DNA of 64,000 nucleotides from Pseudomonas sp. GM48. GTDB taxonomy: Bacteria > Pseudomonadota > Gammaproteobacteria > Pseudomonadales > Pseudomonadaceae. The notes below the pieces were generated by a model, which did not search any database, was not told where the DNA came from, and worked only from the letters and a program-made list of their open reading frames with translations. Position numbers and translations under genes: made by a program. Below, piece by piece: positions 47,917 through 57,138 of this stretch (position 1 is its first letter; each line of letters starts with the position of its first letter). The stretch lies in assembly GCF_000282335.1 (NCBI RefSeq), contig NZ_AKJM01000056.1, positions 1 through 64,000 of the forward strand, given 5' to 3'.

Positions 47917-49118
47917 AGATTCTTATGATGTGTACCAAGTTTTCATTGTCTGAAAATGATCCTTGGCTTACAAATGAATTGGCCGATTCTTTCCAGGAGT
48001 TGGGGCATGAGGTGACCGTGCTATGTCTCGACTGGTCGGCAAAACCCGGCAGCACCCGTTCGAATCTAAAGCTGGGAAACGGGGTCGAAGTGATTTCGAT
48101 CCCTCCGGTGTTGGTGAGTTCCCCATTTGGGTTCGTTACTCGTATCCTGAAGTGGAGCCTCTCGTCATTTTCTGCATATTCGATTTCGCGAAAGCTGGTC
48201 AAACAACGCAAATTTGATGCGCTGATTGGGTTTTCACCTGCCATTACCATGGCTTTGCCAATTATGTTGTTGGCCCGAAACAAAAAGCTTACGTCGCTAT
48301 TGATTCAGTGGGATTTTTTTCCGCATCATCATCGACAAATCGGTTTATTTTCGTCTGGTGTTTCTTTCTTTGTAGCAAGAAAGGTTGAAGAGACGCTGAT
48401 ACGCAAATTCGATGTGATTGCGTGTATGTCGCCCGCGAACGAAACTTATCTTCGTACTCATTACCCTATTCGCGATGAGCAAAAAATTTGCATCACCCCG
48501 GTGTGGGGGAAAGAAACTACATTGCCAGGGGTGGATCGTACCGATATTCGCCAAAAGTATTCTTTGCCGCAGGATAGGCCGCTTGTTGTTTTTGGTGGTC
48601 AACTCGTTCACGGTCGAGGTCTTGAAGACCTGATAGGGGCCGCTAAGCTTTCGCAGCAGCGTGGCTCTCCCGTAACGTTTCTCGTGATCGGGAGTGGTTC
48701 CCTTGAGTCGCTTGTGGAGGCAAGTATCGAGCAATGCTGTGGAAATCTTATCTGGATTCCACGTATACCTCGAGATGAGTATGTGGGGTTGATAAAATCC
48801 TGTGATCTCGCTCTTGTATGTACGGTCAGGGATGTTGATGTCCCAAGCTTTCCATCTAAAACGATAGATTATTTGAGAGTGGGTTTGCCTATTATCGCGT
48901 CGGTAGAGTCCTCTACGGATTATGGGGACTATATAACCTCATTAGGCGTAGGCATCAGTGTTGACGCTGGAGAACCTGATATGTTGCTCGAGTCTATCGA
49001 GGTGTTGCTACACGATACTGATAAAATGAGGGTGATGAGTGAGTTGGGGCCGGTGCGTTTTAAAGAGGTGTTTGAAGTGAAGCACATTACGTCCCAACTT
49101 CTTGATTTGGTCGTATAG
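47913..49118 (+). CDS. Glycosyltransferase family 4
   Basis: A 401-residue GT-B enzyme. The N-terminal half starts MKILMMCTKFSLSENDPW; the C-terminal nucleotide-sugar domain has VVFGGQLVHGRGLEDLI, IGSGSLE and the GT4 segment CDLALVCT...VPSFPSKTIDYLRVGLPI (split by a short loop) with the substrate-binding Glu/Asp replaced by SKT-IDY type seen in WbuB relatives. Donor and acceptor are unknown. The start ATG overlaps the wzx stop. Confidence 0.87.
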   Translation: MKILMMCTKFSLSENDPWLTNELADSFQELGHEVTVLCLDWSAKPGSTRSNLKLGNGVEVISIPPVLVSSPFGFVTRILKWSLSSFSAYSISRKLVKQRKFDALIGFSPAITMALPIMLLARNKKLTSLLIQWDFFPHHHRQIGLFSSGVSFFVARKVEETLIRKFDVIACMSPANETYLRTHYPIRDEQKICITPVWGKETTLPGVDRTDIRQKYSLPQDRPLVVFGGQLVHGRGLEDLIGAAKLSQQRGSPVTFLVIGSGSLESLVEASIEQCCGNLIWIPRIPRDEYVGLIKSCDLALVCTVRDVDVPSFPSKTIDYLRVGLPIIASVESSTDYGDYITSLGVGISVDAGEPDMLLESIEVLLHDTDKMRVMSELGPVRFKEVFEVKHITSQLLDLVV

Positions 49119-49142
49119 CTCTGTGCTTATGGAGTGTGATTT

Positions 49143-49547
49143 ATGTCCAATGAATTAGGTAAGGTTCTTCTGCCTCCTCTTATGTTGGGCATGGCCTGTG
49201 CTTTGCTGGTGACTGTAGAAAGTGACGATGGCTCGCAGTGGGTGACTATCTTTCCGCGGCTAACTAGCGATCTAGGTTTTCCGGGAGTTACTCTGCCAAT
49301 AGTCGTGATGGGGCTTTTCTGGTGCGACGCCTGGAAAAATGCAGTACTGTGGAAAATGAGTGCTAAAGCCTTGGTGCTCTTGTGCCTGTTTGTGTATTTG
49401 TCGGTGTTAAATACACTAGCTAACAATCAATCGGCACACGTGTCAGATTTGTTTTTTTGCATTGTATTCCTGATGTTTGTTGTCATCAGTTTTAAAGGCA
49501 GAAAATATGAGTCTTCTTGTGGCTGTTTGAAACAAATAATGTTGTGA
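49143..49547 (+). CDS. Short hydrophobic protein of unknown function
   Basis: A 134-residue protein with roughly three to four hydrophobic segments (about 8-25, 47-60, 72-90 and 100-115) and a basic, Cys-rich end (KYESSCGCLKQIML). I do not recognise a family. It sits between a glycosyltransferase and wbjB with an ATG at 49143 preceded by GGAGTGTG. It could be the front part of a lost polymerase or O-acetylase-like membrane protein, or a genuine small membrane protein. Confidence 0.55.
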   Translation: MSNELGKVLLPPLMLGMACALLVTVESDDGSQWVTIFPRLTSDLGFPGVTLPIVVMGLFWCDAWKNAVLWKMSAKALVLLCLFVYLSVLNTLANNQSAHVSDLFFCIVFLMFVVISFKGRKYESSCGCLKQIML

Positions 49548-49554
49548 GGGTATT

Positions 49555-50589
49555 ATGTTTCAGAATAAGACGCTTTTGATCACCGGTGGTACCGGGTCCT
49601 TTGGTAATGCTGTCTTGAAGCGCTTTCTTGATACCGATATTGCCGAGATTCGCATATTTAGTCGGGATGAAAAAAAGCAGGATGACATGCGTAAGCATTA
49701 CGCGAGCTCCAAGCTGAAGTTCTATATTGGTGATGTTCGTGATTACCAGAGCGTCCTGAATGCCACTCGTGGCGTCGATTACATTTTCCACGCGGCGGCG
49801 CTCAAGCAGGTTCCATCCTGCGAGTTCCACCCTATGGAGGCTGTGAAGACCAATGTCCTGGGTACGGAGAACGTACTTGAGGCGGCTATTCAGAATGGTG
49901 TCAAGCGGGTTGTTTGCTTGAGCACTGACAAGGCCGTTTATCCCATCAATGCAATGGGAATCTCCAAGGCGATGATGGAGAAGGTGATGGTGGCCAAGTC
50001 GCGTAGTGCTGATGATGAGAAGACTGTCATTTGCGGAACGCGCTACGGCAACGTCATGGCTTCGCGAGGTTCGGTTATTCCGCTGTTCATTCAGCAGATT
50101 CGCGACGGCAAGCCTTTGACCCTGACCGACCCTAGCATGACTCGCTTTATGATGACTCTGGCGGATGCGGTGGATTTGGTATTGTACGCTTTTGAGCACG
50201 GCAACAATGGCGACCTGTTTGTGCAGAAAGCGCCAGCAGCTACAGTAGAAATTCTTGCCAATGCGCTGACTCAAATGCTCAATCTGCCGGAGCACCCGAT
50301 TCAAGTGATCGGTACTCGCCATGGTGAAAAGCTGTATGAAGCGCTGTTGAGTCGTGAAGAAATGGCCTGCGCGGAAGATCGTGGTGATTACTTCCGAGTG
50401 CCGCCTGATCTACGCGATTTGAACTACGCAAAATTTGTGGAGCAAGGGGAGGAAAAGATTTCTCGCACTGAAGATTATAACTCCCATAATACCGAGAGAC
50501 TGGATATCGAAGGTATGAAGAACCTGCTGTTGAAGCTGGGCTTTATGCGCGCTATTCAGCGTGGTGAATACGCGACGCCGGAGGAGTGA
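49555..50589 (+). CDS. wbjB: UDP-GlcNAc 4,6-dehydratase/5-epimerase (WbjB/CapE)
   Basis: A 344-residue extended SDR that makes UDP-2-acetamido-2,6-dideoxy-beta-L-arabino-4-hexulose, the first step to UDP-L-FucNAc. The NADP loop is TGGTGSFGNAV and the active site reads STDKAVYPINAMGISK, with Met134 in the usual Tyr position and Lys138, as known for this subclass. HGEKLYEALLSREE near the C-terminus is typical. It begins eight bases after the previous ORF and is followed by wbjC four bases on. Confidence 0.93.
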   Translation: MFQNKTLLITGGTGSFGNAVLKRFLDTDIAEIRIFSRDEKKQDDMRKHYASSKLKFYIGDVRDYQSVLNATRGVDYIFHAAALKQVPSCEFHPMEAVKTNVLGTENVLEAAIQNGVKRVVCLSTDKAVYPINAMGISKAMMEKVMVAKSRSADDEKTVICGTRYGNVMASRGSVIPLFIQQIRDGKPLTLTDPSMTRFMMTLADAVDLVLYAFEHGNNGDLFVQKAPAATVEILANALTQMLNLPEHPIQVIGTRHGEKLYEALLSREEMACAEDRGDYFRVPPDLRDLNYAKFVEQGEEKISRTEDYNSHNTERLDIEGMKNLLLKLGFMRAIQRGEYATPEE

Positions 50590-50593
50590 AACC

Positions 50594-51712
50594 ATGAAAG
50601 TGCTGGTCACCGGTTCCAATGGTTTTATGGGCAAGAACTTGATAGCGCATCTGAACGAGCGTGCTGATATTGAAGTCGTCCGGTTCACTCGGGACGATAG
50701 TATCAATCAGTTATTGACACTAATAAGTAGTGTGGATTTTGTATTTCACTTGGCAGGAGTGAATCGACCACAAGATCCGGAAGAATTCAAGGCTGGTAAT
50801 ACGGACTTGACGCAAGCTCTTTGTGAAGCGGTATCAGCATGCGGTAAACCGGTGCCAGTACTTTATACTTCGTCCATTCAGGCTGAGCAGGATAATCCGT
50901 ACGGCCATAGCAAGCTTGGTGCTGAAGAGGCGCTGACAGCGCTCGCGGAAAAGTCTGGTTCACCCGTTTACTTGTTCAGGCTTCCAAATGTCTTTGGCAA
51001 GTGGGCTCGGCCGAATTATAACTCGGCAGTTGCAACGTTTTGCCATAATATTGCGCGTGGACTGCCGGTTACTATCAATGACCCACACGCAAATATTAAT
51101 CTTGTCTATATCGATGATGTTATCAAGTACTTCATTTCAGCGATGGATGGAAAGTTGTCAGATGATGGATTCGTAGACGTCCAGCCTCAATACTGTATCA
51201 GTGTTGGAGCTCTGGCAAAGCAGTTGGAGGCGTTTCGCGAAAGTCGTGACACCTTGATCACTGAGCCGGTAGGTACTGGCTTGGTACGTGCGCTTTACTC
51301 CACCTATGTCAGCTATTTACCTCCCGAGAGTTTCACCTACCAGGTTCCAAAGTACGGTGATCCTAGAGGGGTATTTGTCGAGATGCTGAAAACCGGAGAC
51401 AGTGGTCAATTTTCATACTTCACCGCTCATCCGGGTGTTACACGTGGTGGTCACTACCATCATTCGAAAACTGAAAAGTTTTTGGTAATAAAAGGCAGGG
51501 CTTGCTTTCGCTTTAGGCATATCGTATCTGACGAGTTTTATGAGTTGTTCACCAGCGGTGATCAACCGGAAATCGTTGAGACGGTTCCGGGTTGGACTCA
51601 TGACATCACCAATGCCGGGGATGAGGAGATGATTGTGATGCTTTGGGCGAACGAAATTTTTGATCGCGAGCTACCGGACACGTACGCACGTCCGGTCGGC
51701 AGCGAGGCCTAG
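50594..51712 (+). CDS. wbjC: WbjC/CapF: 3-epimerase and 4-reductase for UDP-L-FucNAc
   Basis: A 372-residue bifunctional enzyme. The N-terminal SDR (TGSNGFMGKNLIAHL) reduces C4; the C-terminal cupin, from about residue 245, contains the metal-binding GVTRGGHYHHSKTEKFLVI and performs C3 epimerisation. The start at 50594 is chosen for GAGG upstream and the immediate Rossmann strand; an open frame 33 bases further up overlaps wbjB. A 239-base gap with no supported gene follows. Confidence 0.92.
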   Translation: MKVLVTGSNGFMGKNLIAHLNERADIEVVRFTRDDSINQLLTLISSVDFVFHLAGVNRPQDPEEFKAGNTDLTQALCEAVSACGKPVPVLYTSSIQAEQDNPYGHSKLGAEEALTALAEKSGSPVYLFRLPNVFGKWARPNYNSAVATFCHNIARGLPVTINDPHANINLVYIDDVIKYFISAMDGKLSDDGFVDVQPQYCISVGALAKQLEAFRESRDTLITEPVGTGLVRALYSTYVSYLPPESFTYQVPKYGDPRGVFVEMLKTGDSGQFSYFTAHPGVTRGGHYHHSKTEKFLVIKGRACFRFRHIVSDEFYELFTSGDQPEIVETVPGWTHDITNAGDEEMIVMLWANEIFDRELPDTYARPVGSEA

Positions 51713-51951
51713 GTTGGAAATGCTCTCTGCTTTGATCGCCTGAGCGAGCAGGGCGGGGAGTAATTTTTCGCGTGACCCTGCAGTGTTAATTTGATGATAC
51801 ATGCTGGCGTATGTTCGTTCAGGCGATGCGGGCTATTAAGATGACAGGTCTAATTAGATCACGGTAAGATGGACGTAACGGTTAATAAATTTTAAATGTT
51901 CGGATCGTTAGTCGCCGTCTTTGGTCAGCAGGTGTTAAGGAAAGGATTGTC

Positions 51952-53115
51952 ATGTTTTTTTATCTTGGTATTGGTGTCTTGCTTTGGGTCATAACAATTC
52001 CAGGACTGTTCATTAACACGAAGACTGGCATGAGCTTTTTCGTAGCATTACTCGCCTTTTGGTTAATTTGCGCGTTTAGGTTCGAAACAGGCTTCGATTG
52101 GTTGGTTTATGAGCAATATTATAATGCCGTAGAAAATTCCGTGTTTATGGACTTTCCGCGAGATGTAGTCTCAATGGAACCACTTTTCTATTTGTTGAAT
52201 TACCTTGTTTCTCGGGTTGGTGACTTTCAGTTTTTTCTGTTTTTAGTTGGTACTTTCAATACATATTGTGCGTGCAGGTTTTTTTATCGGTTTGATTCGC
52301 GTGTTTCACTTGGTTTGGCTTTTGTTTTTTGTTGGGTGTATATTCCATTGGAGATGGGGACGATACGTCAGTCTATTGCTGTTTCCATTATGCTTTTGTC
52401 AATGGAAAGCTTTATTTTCGGACGGTCGAAGAAAGCCTTTTTTGGTTTTTTCATTGCTATGGGTTTTCAGTACTCGGCGCTAATGTATGCGCCCATATTC
52501 TTTCTTCGCGGAATTCGTTACCTGATCACGCATGTATGGATCTATATCGCAGTCTGTTTGCTTTTTTATAGTGTTGGTATCGGTTCAGGCCAAGTTGCTC
52601 TCAGCTTGGGGGCCGTCGCAAATATTCCGTTCGTTTCCGAGAAACTCAGTGTCTATACTGGTTTTGGTTTTTCCCAGCGCTCAATAGCGGGGGCCGGTTA
52701 CTTGGTTTTGAATTGTATGTTGCTTGGGTTGGCCAAGCTGTATCTGAAAGAGATAACGCGTCGAGAGTTAGTGTTAATTGGTGCGCTTATATGTTTGATC
52801 GGTGCGCAATCATTTTTGTTTGATTTTGCTCTAATATGGAACCGCATTCAATATCTGGCTTGTTTTGCTCAGGCGGTAATCATATACGACATTCTCAGGC
52901 AGTTGCGGGAGCCTGGTCGCGCAATTGTAGCTGCAAGTGTCGCGGTTGTTAGTCTCGCTTCACTGTTGTTTTTTGTTTCTGCCGGTTCTGCGATGCCATT
53001 TACTCCCTATCAGTCATATATAAAATATGTGCTGACCAATGAAGAGGGTGATGGTCGACTGCGAACGCAACAGTATTACGAAGACTTCAACGCTGCGAAT
53101 AAGGTAAGCGAGTGA
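51952..53115 (+). CDS. wzy: EpsG-like membrane protein, candidate O-antigen polymerase Wzy
   Basis: A 387-residue protein with about ten to eleven hydrophobic segments and a cytosolic or periplasmic loop after residue 90. FRFETGFDWLVYEQYYNA is the EpsG family signature and RQSIAVSIMLLSM follows in the usual position. Polymerases vary greatly; it is the only candidate Wzy in the window. Low GC and T runs mark it as foreign-looking. AAAGGA lies nine bases before the ATG. Confident as EpsG-family, less so as Wzy. Confidence 0.8.
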   Translation: MFFYLGIGVLLWVITIPGLFINTKTGMSFFVALLAFWLICAFRFETGFDWLVYEQYYNAVENSVFMDFPRDVVSMEPLFYLLNYLVSRVGDFQFFLFLVGTFNTYCACRFFYRFDSRVSLGLAFVFCWVYIPLEMGTIRQSIAVSIMLLSMESFIFGRSKKAFFGFFIAMGFQYSALMYAPIFFLRGIRYLITHVWIYIAVCLLFYSVGIGSGQVALSLGAVANIPFVSEKLSVYTGFGFSQRSIAGAGYLVLNCMLLGLAKLYLKEITRRELVLIGALICLIGAQSFLFDFALIWNRIQYLACFAQAVIIYDILRQLREPGRAIVAASVAVVSLASLLFFVSAGSAMPFTPYQSYIKYVLTNEEGDGRLRTQQYYEDFNAANKVSE

Positions 53116-53427
53116 TGGTGCCAGGGGCGCTGTCTACTGACGACGTGCTGGTGTCGGGGTCGGGGCGCGATGCTAAAATGATCACCTTTGGGTGGTGCGC
53201 CGACGATACTCAAAGAATTGGACTCAAATGTGTCATTATGCCAGCCCAGTGAGAGCGCAGTCCTCAGTCAGGCTTGGTCAGCAGCTGTGACAAAAGCAAA
53301 GGTTACGCAGTGATGTGTGACGGGGTTGCCAACGAGTTAAACGCTTTTATCGTGCTGGCTGATGATGAAAGCGCTGGCTAGTGTTAATTACTTATCTATC
53401 AATTTTTGAAATGTGACGTTTAAAATC
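53116..53427. other. 312-base gap in the O-antigen operon
   Basis: Holds two short open frames, one of 45 codons that starts on the wzy stop (TGATG) and ends at 53252 and one of 23 codons from 53313, neither recognisable. It may be remnant sequence at a recombination point between wzy and wbjD. Confidence 0.5.
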
Positions 53428-54558
53428 ATGAAAAAATTAAAAGTCGTAACCGTAGTGGGAACCCGTCCGGAAATCATTCGTCTGTCGCGCGTAATGGCTG
53501 CTCTGGATCAGTATTGTGATCACGTACTTGTCCATACCGGGCAGAATTACGATTACGAACTGAATGAAATTTTCTTTCAGGACTTAGGGATCCGCAAGCC
53601 TGATCATTTTCTGAACGCTGCGGGTGCCACTGGCGCCGAAACTATCGGTAACGTGATTATTAGTGTGGACCGCGTCCTGGCCGAGATTGAGCCAGAGGCT
53701 CTGTTGGTCTTGGGAGACACAAATAGCTGTATGGCAGTCATTCCTGCCAAGCGCCGCAAGATCCCGACCTTCCATATGGAAGCTGGTAATCGCTGTTTCG
53801 ACATGCGTGTGCCCGAAGAAATCAATCGTCGTATTGTCGATCATACTGCGGATATCAATCTGACTTACAGTACGATCGCTCGTGATTACTTGCTGCGTGA
53901 AGGTCTTTCGCCTGACATGGTAATCAAGACCGGTAGCCCGATGTTTGAAGTGCTCAATTATTATCGTGAAGGCATTGAAGCGTCGGATGTCCTTGCTCGT
54001 CTCGGTCTGGAGAAGGGTAAGTTTTTCGTCGTTAGCGCACACCGCGAAGAGAATATCGATTCCGATAAAAACTTCGGCAAGCTAGTCGAGGTTCTGAATA
54101 CGGTCGCCGAGCATTATGGCTATCCCGTTATTGTTTCAACCCATCCACGTACCCAGAAGCGGGTTGACGCAATGGGTGTCAAGTTCCATGAAAGTGTTCG
54201 CTTGCTCAAGCCATTGGGGTTCAAGGACTACAACAAGTTGCAGCTTGATTCCAAGGCAGTCCTTTCTGACAGCGGTACGATCAACGAAGAATCTTCCATT
54301 CTTAACTTCCCTGCGTTGAATATTCGGGAAGCTCATGAGCGTCCAGAGGGTATGGAAGAGGCCGCGGTAATGATGGTTGGTCTCGAGGTCGAACGGGTGA
54401 TGCAGGGCTTGCAAGTGCTGGAAGGTCAGGATCGTGACGAAGAGCGTACGCTGCGACTTGTAGCGGACTACAGCATGCCTAACGTGGCTGAGAAAGTGGT
54501 TCGAATCATTCACAGCTATCGTGATTATGTCATGCGGACCGTTTGGAGAAGGTACTAA
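53428..54558 (+). CDS. wbjD: Non-hydrolysing UDP-sugar 2-epimerase (WbjD/CapG)
   Basis: A 376-residue WecB-like epimerase that converts UDP-L-PneNAc to UDP-L-FucNAc as the third step after wbjB and wbjC. Landmarks are VGTRPEIIRLSRVM, HTGQNYD, MEAGNRCFDMRVPEE and SDSGTINEESS. The usual start is the ATG at 53428 (MKKLKVVTVVG); the GTG 15 bases earlier lacks support. The next gene begins five bases after the stop. Confidence 0.94.
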   Translation: MKKLKVVTVVGTRPEIIRLSRVMAALDQYCDHVLVHTGQNYDYELNEIFFQDLGIRKPDHFLNAAGATGAETIGNVIISVDRVLAEIEPEALLVLGDTNSCMAVIPAKRRKIPTFHMEAGNRCFDMRVPEEINRRIVDHTADINLTYSTIARDYLLREGLSPDMVIKTGSPMFEVLNYYREGIEASDVLARLGLEKGKFFVVSAHREENIDSDKNFGKLVEVLNTVAEHYGYPVIVSTHPRTQKRVDAMGVKFHESVRLLKPLGFKDYNKLQLDSKAVLSDSGTINEESSILNFPALNIREAHERPEGMEEAAVMMVGLEVERVMQGLQVLEGQDRDEERTLRLVADYSMPNVAEKVVRIIHSYRDYVMRTVWRRY

Positions 54559-54563
54559 TACGA

Positions 54564-55784
54564 ATGACCATTCGTGTTTTACTGTTCACTCAGTGGTTTG
54601 ATCCTGAGCCAACGTTCAAAGGGCTTGTTTTTGCTCGTGAGTTAGTTGCGCAGGGTTTTGAAGTCGAGGTTGTCACCGGGTTTCCAAACTATCCCGGTGG
54701 TAAATTGTATCCTGGCTATAGGATCAAACCCTTGCAGCGTGAAGTCATCGATGGTGTCCATGTGACGCGTGTACCACTCTACCCAAGTCACGGGCAGAGT
54801 GGTGTCGGCCGACTTTTTAACTACATAAGCTTTGCAGCCAGTATTTTGCTGTATGGCCTTTTTCGAGCGAAAAAACCGGATGTCATTTATGCCTACCATC
54901 CTCCATTGACGGTAGGTATTGCTGCTGCGCTGGTTCGTTTTTTTCGGCGTGTGCCCGTGGTATACGATATTCAGGATATGTGGCCTGACACGCTCAAGGC
55001 CACAGGGATGTTTTCCAACGAAAAGCTCCTGAAAATTGTCTCTCGCGTCTGCGATTGGGTATACGCTCACGTAGACCAGATTGTCGTATTGTCTCCTGGT
55101 TTCAAACATCTATTGATCGAGCGGGGAGTGCCTTCGAAAAAAATCGATGTCATCTACAACTGGTGTGCCGAAGATATGGTTCGTTCCACTTCGAGTAATC
55201 CACCGGCCAATTTTCCAGTGACTTCGAAGTTTCGAATTCTGTTTGCTGGAAATATGGGCAAGGCGCAGTCGCTTGATACAGTCATTGCAGCTGCGCAGTT
55301 GTTGCAGGAAAAGGCCAGTCAAGTAGCGTTTATCTTCCTGGGCGGGGGAGTTGAGGCCTCCAGGCTGGAAGCACTTGCTAAAAGCAGGCAGCTCGACAAT
55401 GTATTCTTCCTACCTGCTGTTCCGATGACTGAAGTGGGAACCTATCTTTCCAGCGCTGATGCCTTGCTTGTACATTTGAAGAAGGATCCGTTGTTCACCA
55501 TCACTATTCCTTCTAAAACTCAGGCGTATATGGCGGCCGGTAAGCCGATCTTGATGGCGGTAGACGGTGATGCTGCCGATCTTGTGCGCGACGCCGGTTG
55601 TGGAGTTGTCAGCGAGTCAGACAATCCGCAGGCACTTGCGGACGCGGTCCTGGCCTTGATAGATGTCTCGGAACAAGGGCATAAGGACATGTCTGAAAAC
55701 GGATTGGCGTTCTATCACAGAGAGCTGTCCTTGCATGTCGGTGTCAAGCGTTTTGGTGAGCACTTCAAGCGTTTGTCGAAATGA
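54564..55784 (+). CDS. Glycosyltransferase family 4, WbuB/WbjE-like (L-FucNAc transferase)
   Basis: A 406-residue GT-B glycosyltransferase. FTQWFDPEPTFKG and VVTGFPNYPGG near the start, DIQDMWPDTLKATGMF near residue 140 and the C-terminal PSKTQAYMAAGKPILMAVDGD are the WbuB hallmarks; WbuB adds L-FucNAc, which matches the wbjBCD genes upstream. The start at 54564 gives a sensible MTIRVLLFTQWF N-terminus; the open frame extends 21 bases into wbjD. Confidence 0.88.
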   Translation: MTIRVLLFTQWFDPEPTFKGLVFARELVAQGFEVEVVTGFPNYPGGKLYPGYRIKPLQREVIDGVHVTRVPLYPSHGQSGVGRLFNYISFAASILLYGLFRAKKPDVIYAYHPPLTVGIAAALVRFFRRVPVVYDIQDMWPDTLKATGMFSNEKLLKIVSRVCDWVYAHVDQIVVLSPGFKHLLIERGVPSKKIDVIYNWCAEDMVRSTSSNPPANFPVTSKFRILFAGNMGKAQSLDTVIAAAQLLQEKASQVAFIFLGGGVEASRLEALAKSRQLDNVFFLPAVPMTEVGTYLSSADALLVHLKKDPLFTITIPSKTQAYMAAGKPILMAVDGDAADLVRDAGCGVVSESDNPQALADAVLALIDVSEQGHKDMSENGLAFYHRELSLHVGVKRFGEHFKRLSK

Positions 55785-55832
55785 ACTCCAACGCTTTTTC
55801 CACAACAATAATTTGTCTTTCAAGGACTTCCG

Positions 55833-56429
55833 ATGTCAAAACGCTTCTTCGATATTGTGGCTTCCGTAGCCGGGTTGATTATCTTGTCTCCCGTGATCGC
55901 GGTTGTCGCATACCTGATTCGCAAGCGATTGGGATCTCCGATTTTGTTTCGACAAGTCAGACCGGGTCTTGGTGGTAAACCCTTTGAGATGGTTAAGTTT
56001 CGCACTATGCGGGATGCGTTGGACGCCAATGGTAATCCGTTACCTGATTCTGAGCGAATGACAGATTTTGGAAGATTTCTTCGATCCAGCAGTTTGGATG
56101 AGTTACCGGAGTTGTGGAACGTCATCAAGGGGGATATGAGTTTGGTAGGGCCTCGCCCGCTATTGATGGAATATCTGCCTCTGTACGATGAAGTGCAGGT
56201 TCGCAGGCATGATGCGCGACCCGGGGTTACCGGGTGGGCACAGATAAATGGTCGCAATGCGTTGTCTTGGGAAGAAAAATTCAAACTTGATGTTTGGTAT
56301 GTAGACAATCAGTCGCTGTGGCTCGACCTGAAAATTATTTTTCTCACCATAAAAAAAGTTTTGATCAGGGATGGGATCAGTGCTGAGGGTGAAGTAACAA
56401 TGACCAAGTTCACCGGGTCAAAAAAATGA
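55833..56429 (+). CDS. PglC-like initiating phosphoglycosyl transferase
   Basis: A 198-residue monotopic sugar transferase that moves a sugar-1-phosphate onto undecaprenyl phosphate. A single re-entrant hydrophobic segment (residues 8-27) precedes the catalytic KFRTMRD and the Asp-Glu pair SSSLDELPELWNV; LVGPRPLL and PGVTGWAQINGRN are the family marks. It has only the catalytic domain, as in Campylobacter PglC. Its neighbours (acetyltransferase, aminotransferase, WbpM) point to di-N-acetylbacillosamine as first sugar. The stop overlaps the next ATG by four bases. Confidence 0.92.
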   Translation: MSKRFFDIVASVAGLIILSPVIAVVAYLIRKRLGSPILFRQVRPGLGGKPFEMVKFRTMRDALDANGNPLPDSERMTDFGRFLRSSSLDELPELWNVIKGDMSLVGPRPLLMEYLPLYDEVQVRRHDARPGVTGWAQINGRNALSWEEKFKLDVWYVDNQSLWLDLKIIFLTIKKVLIRDGISAEGEVTMTKFTGSKK

Positions 56430-57052
56430 AGAGGCTGGCAATTCTTGGTGCGAGTGGACATGGAAAAGTTGTCGCTGACACGGCGGAGAGTTGTGGATGG
56501 CAAGTCATAGAGTTCTTTGACGACGCATGGCCACAAGTGCCTTCCATCGGGGTTTGGCCGGTCGTTGGAAACACCAGAGACTTGCTCGGCCGTGTAGAGG
56601 AGTTTGATGGAGTTCTGGTTGCTATTGGCAACAATAGTGTCCGTCGACGTAAAATGGACGAACTGAAAGCTTCAGGCGCACAATTTCCTGTTTTGATGCA
56701 CCCTTCTTCGATCATAAGCCGATACGCTAAGATCGGCTCCGGAACCGTGGTGTTTGCATCTGCAGTAGTCAATGCCTATGCGATCGTTGGTGAAGGGGCA
56801 ATTCTGAACACCGGCTGCAGCATTGATCACGACTGTGTTCTTGGGGCGTGCGTGCATGTCAGTCCAGGTGCGCGGCTGGCTGGTTCAGTAACCGTCGGCG
56901 ACGGAAGCTGGATTGGTATCGGTGCCTGTGTCAGACAGGTGCTCAGCATAGGTTCTAACGTGATGGTGGGGGCCGGAGCCGCGGTAATCTGCGATATCTC
57001 TGATAACATGACGGTCGCAGGAGTGCCCGCTCGAGCGATTGCAAGATCCTGA
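56426..57052 (+). CDS. PglD-like UDP-4-amino-sugar N-acetyltransferase
   Basis: A 208-residue NeuD/PglD-type acyltransferase. The N-terminal Rossmann part starts LAILGASGHGKVVAD; from about residue 90 a left-handed beta-helix of hexapeptide repeats follows, with the catalytic His in CSIDHDC and a final NVMVGAGAAVI. It should acetylate the 4-amino group made by the aminotransferase downstream, completing UDP-diNAcBac. The gene overlaps the sugar transferase. Confidence 0.9.
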   Translation: MKRLAILGASGHGKVVADTAESCGWQVIEFFDDAWPQVPSIGVWPVVGNTRDLLGRVEEFDGVLVAIGNNSVRRRKMDELKASGAQFPVLMHPSSIISRYAKIGSGTVVFASAVVNAYAIVGEGAILNTGCSIDHDCVLGACVHVSPGARLAGSVTVGDGSWIGIGACVRQVLSIGSNVMVGAGAAVICDISDNMTVAGVPARAIARS

Positions 57053-57138
57053 GTGTTTAACCATCGGATACACGTGACTGATTGGCCGTCCTGGATTGTC
57101 GATGGTTCTTTATAAATTATGTGTGGCAGGTAAAAACC

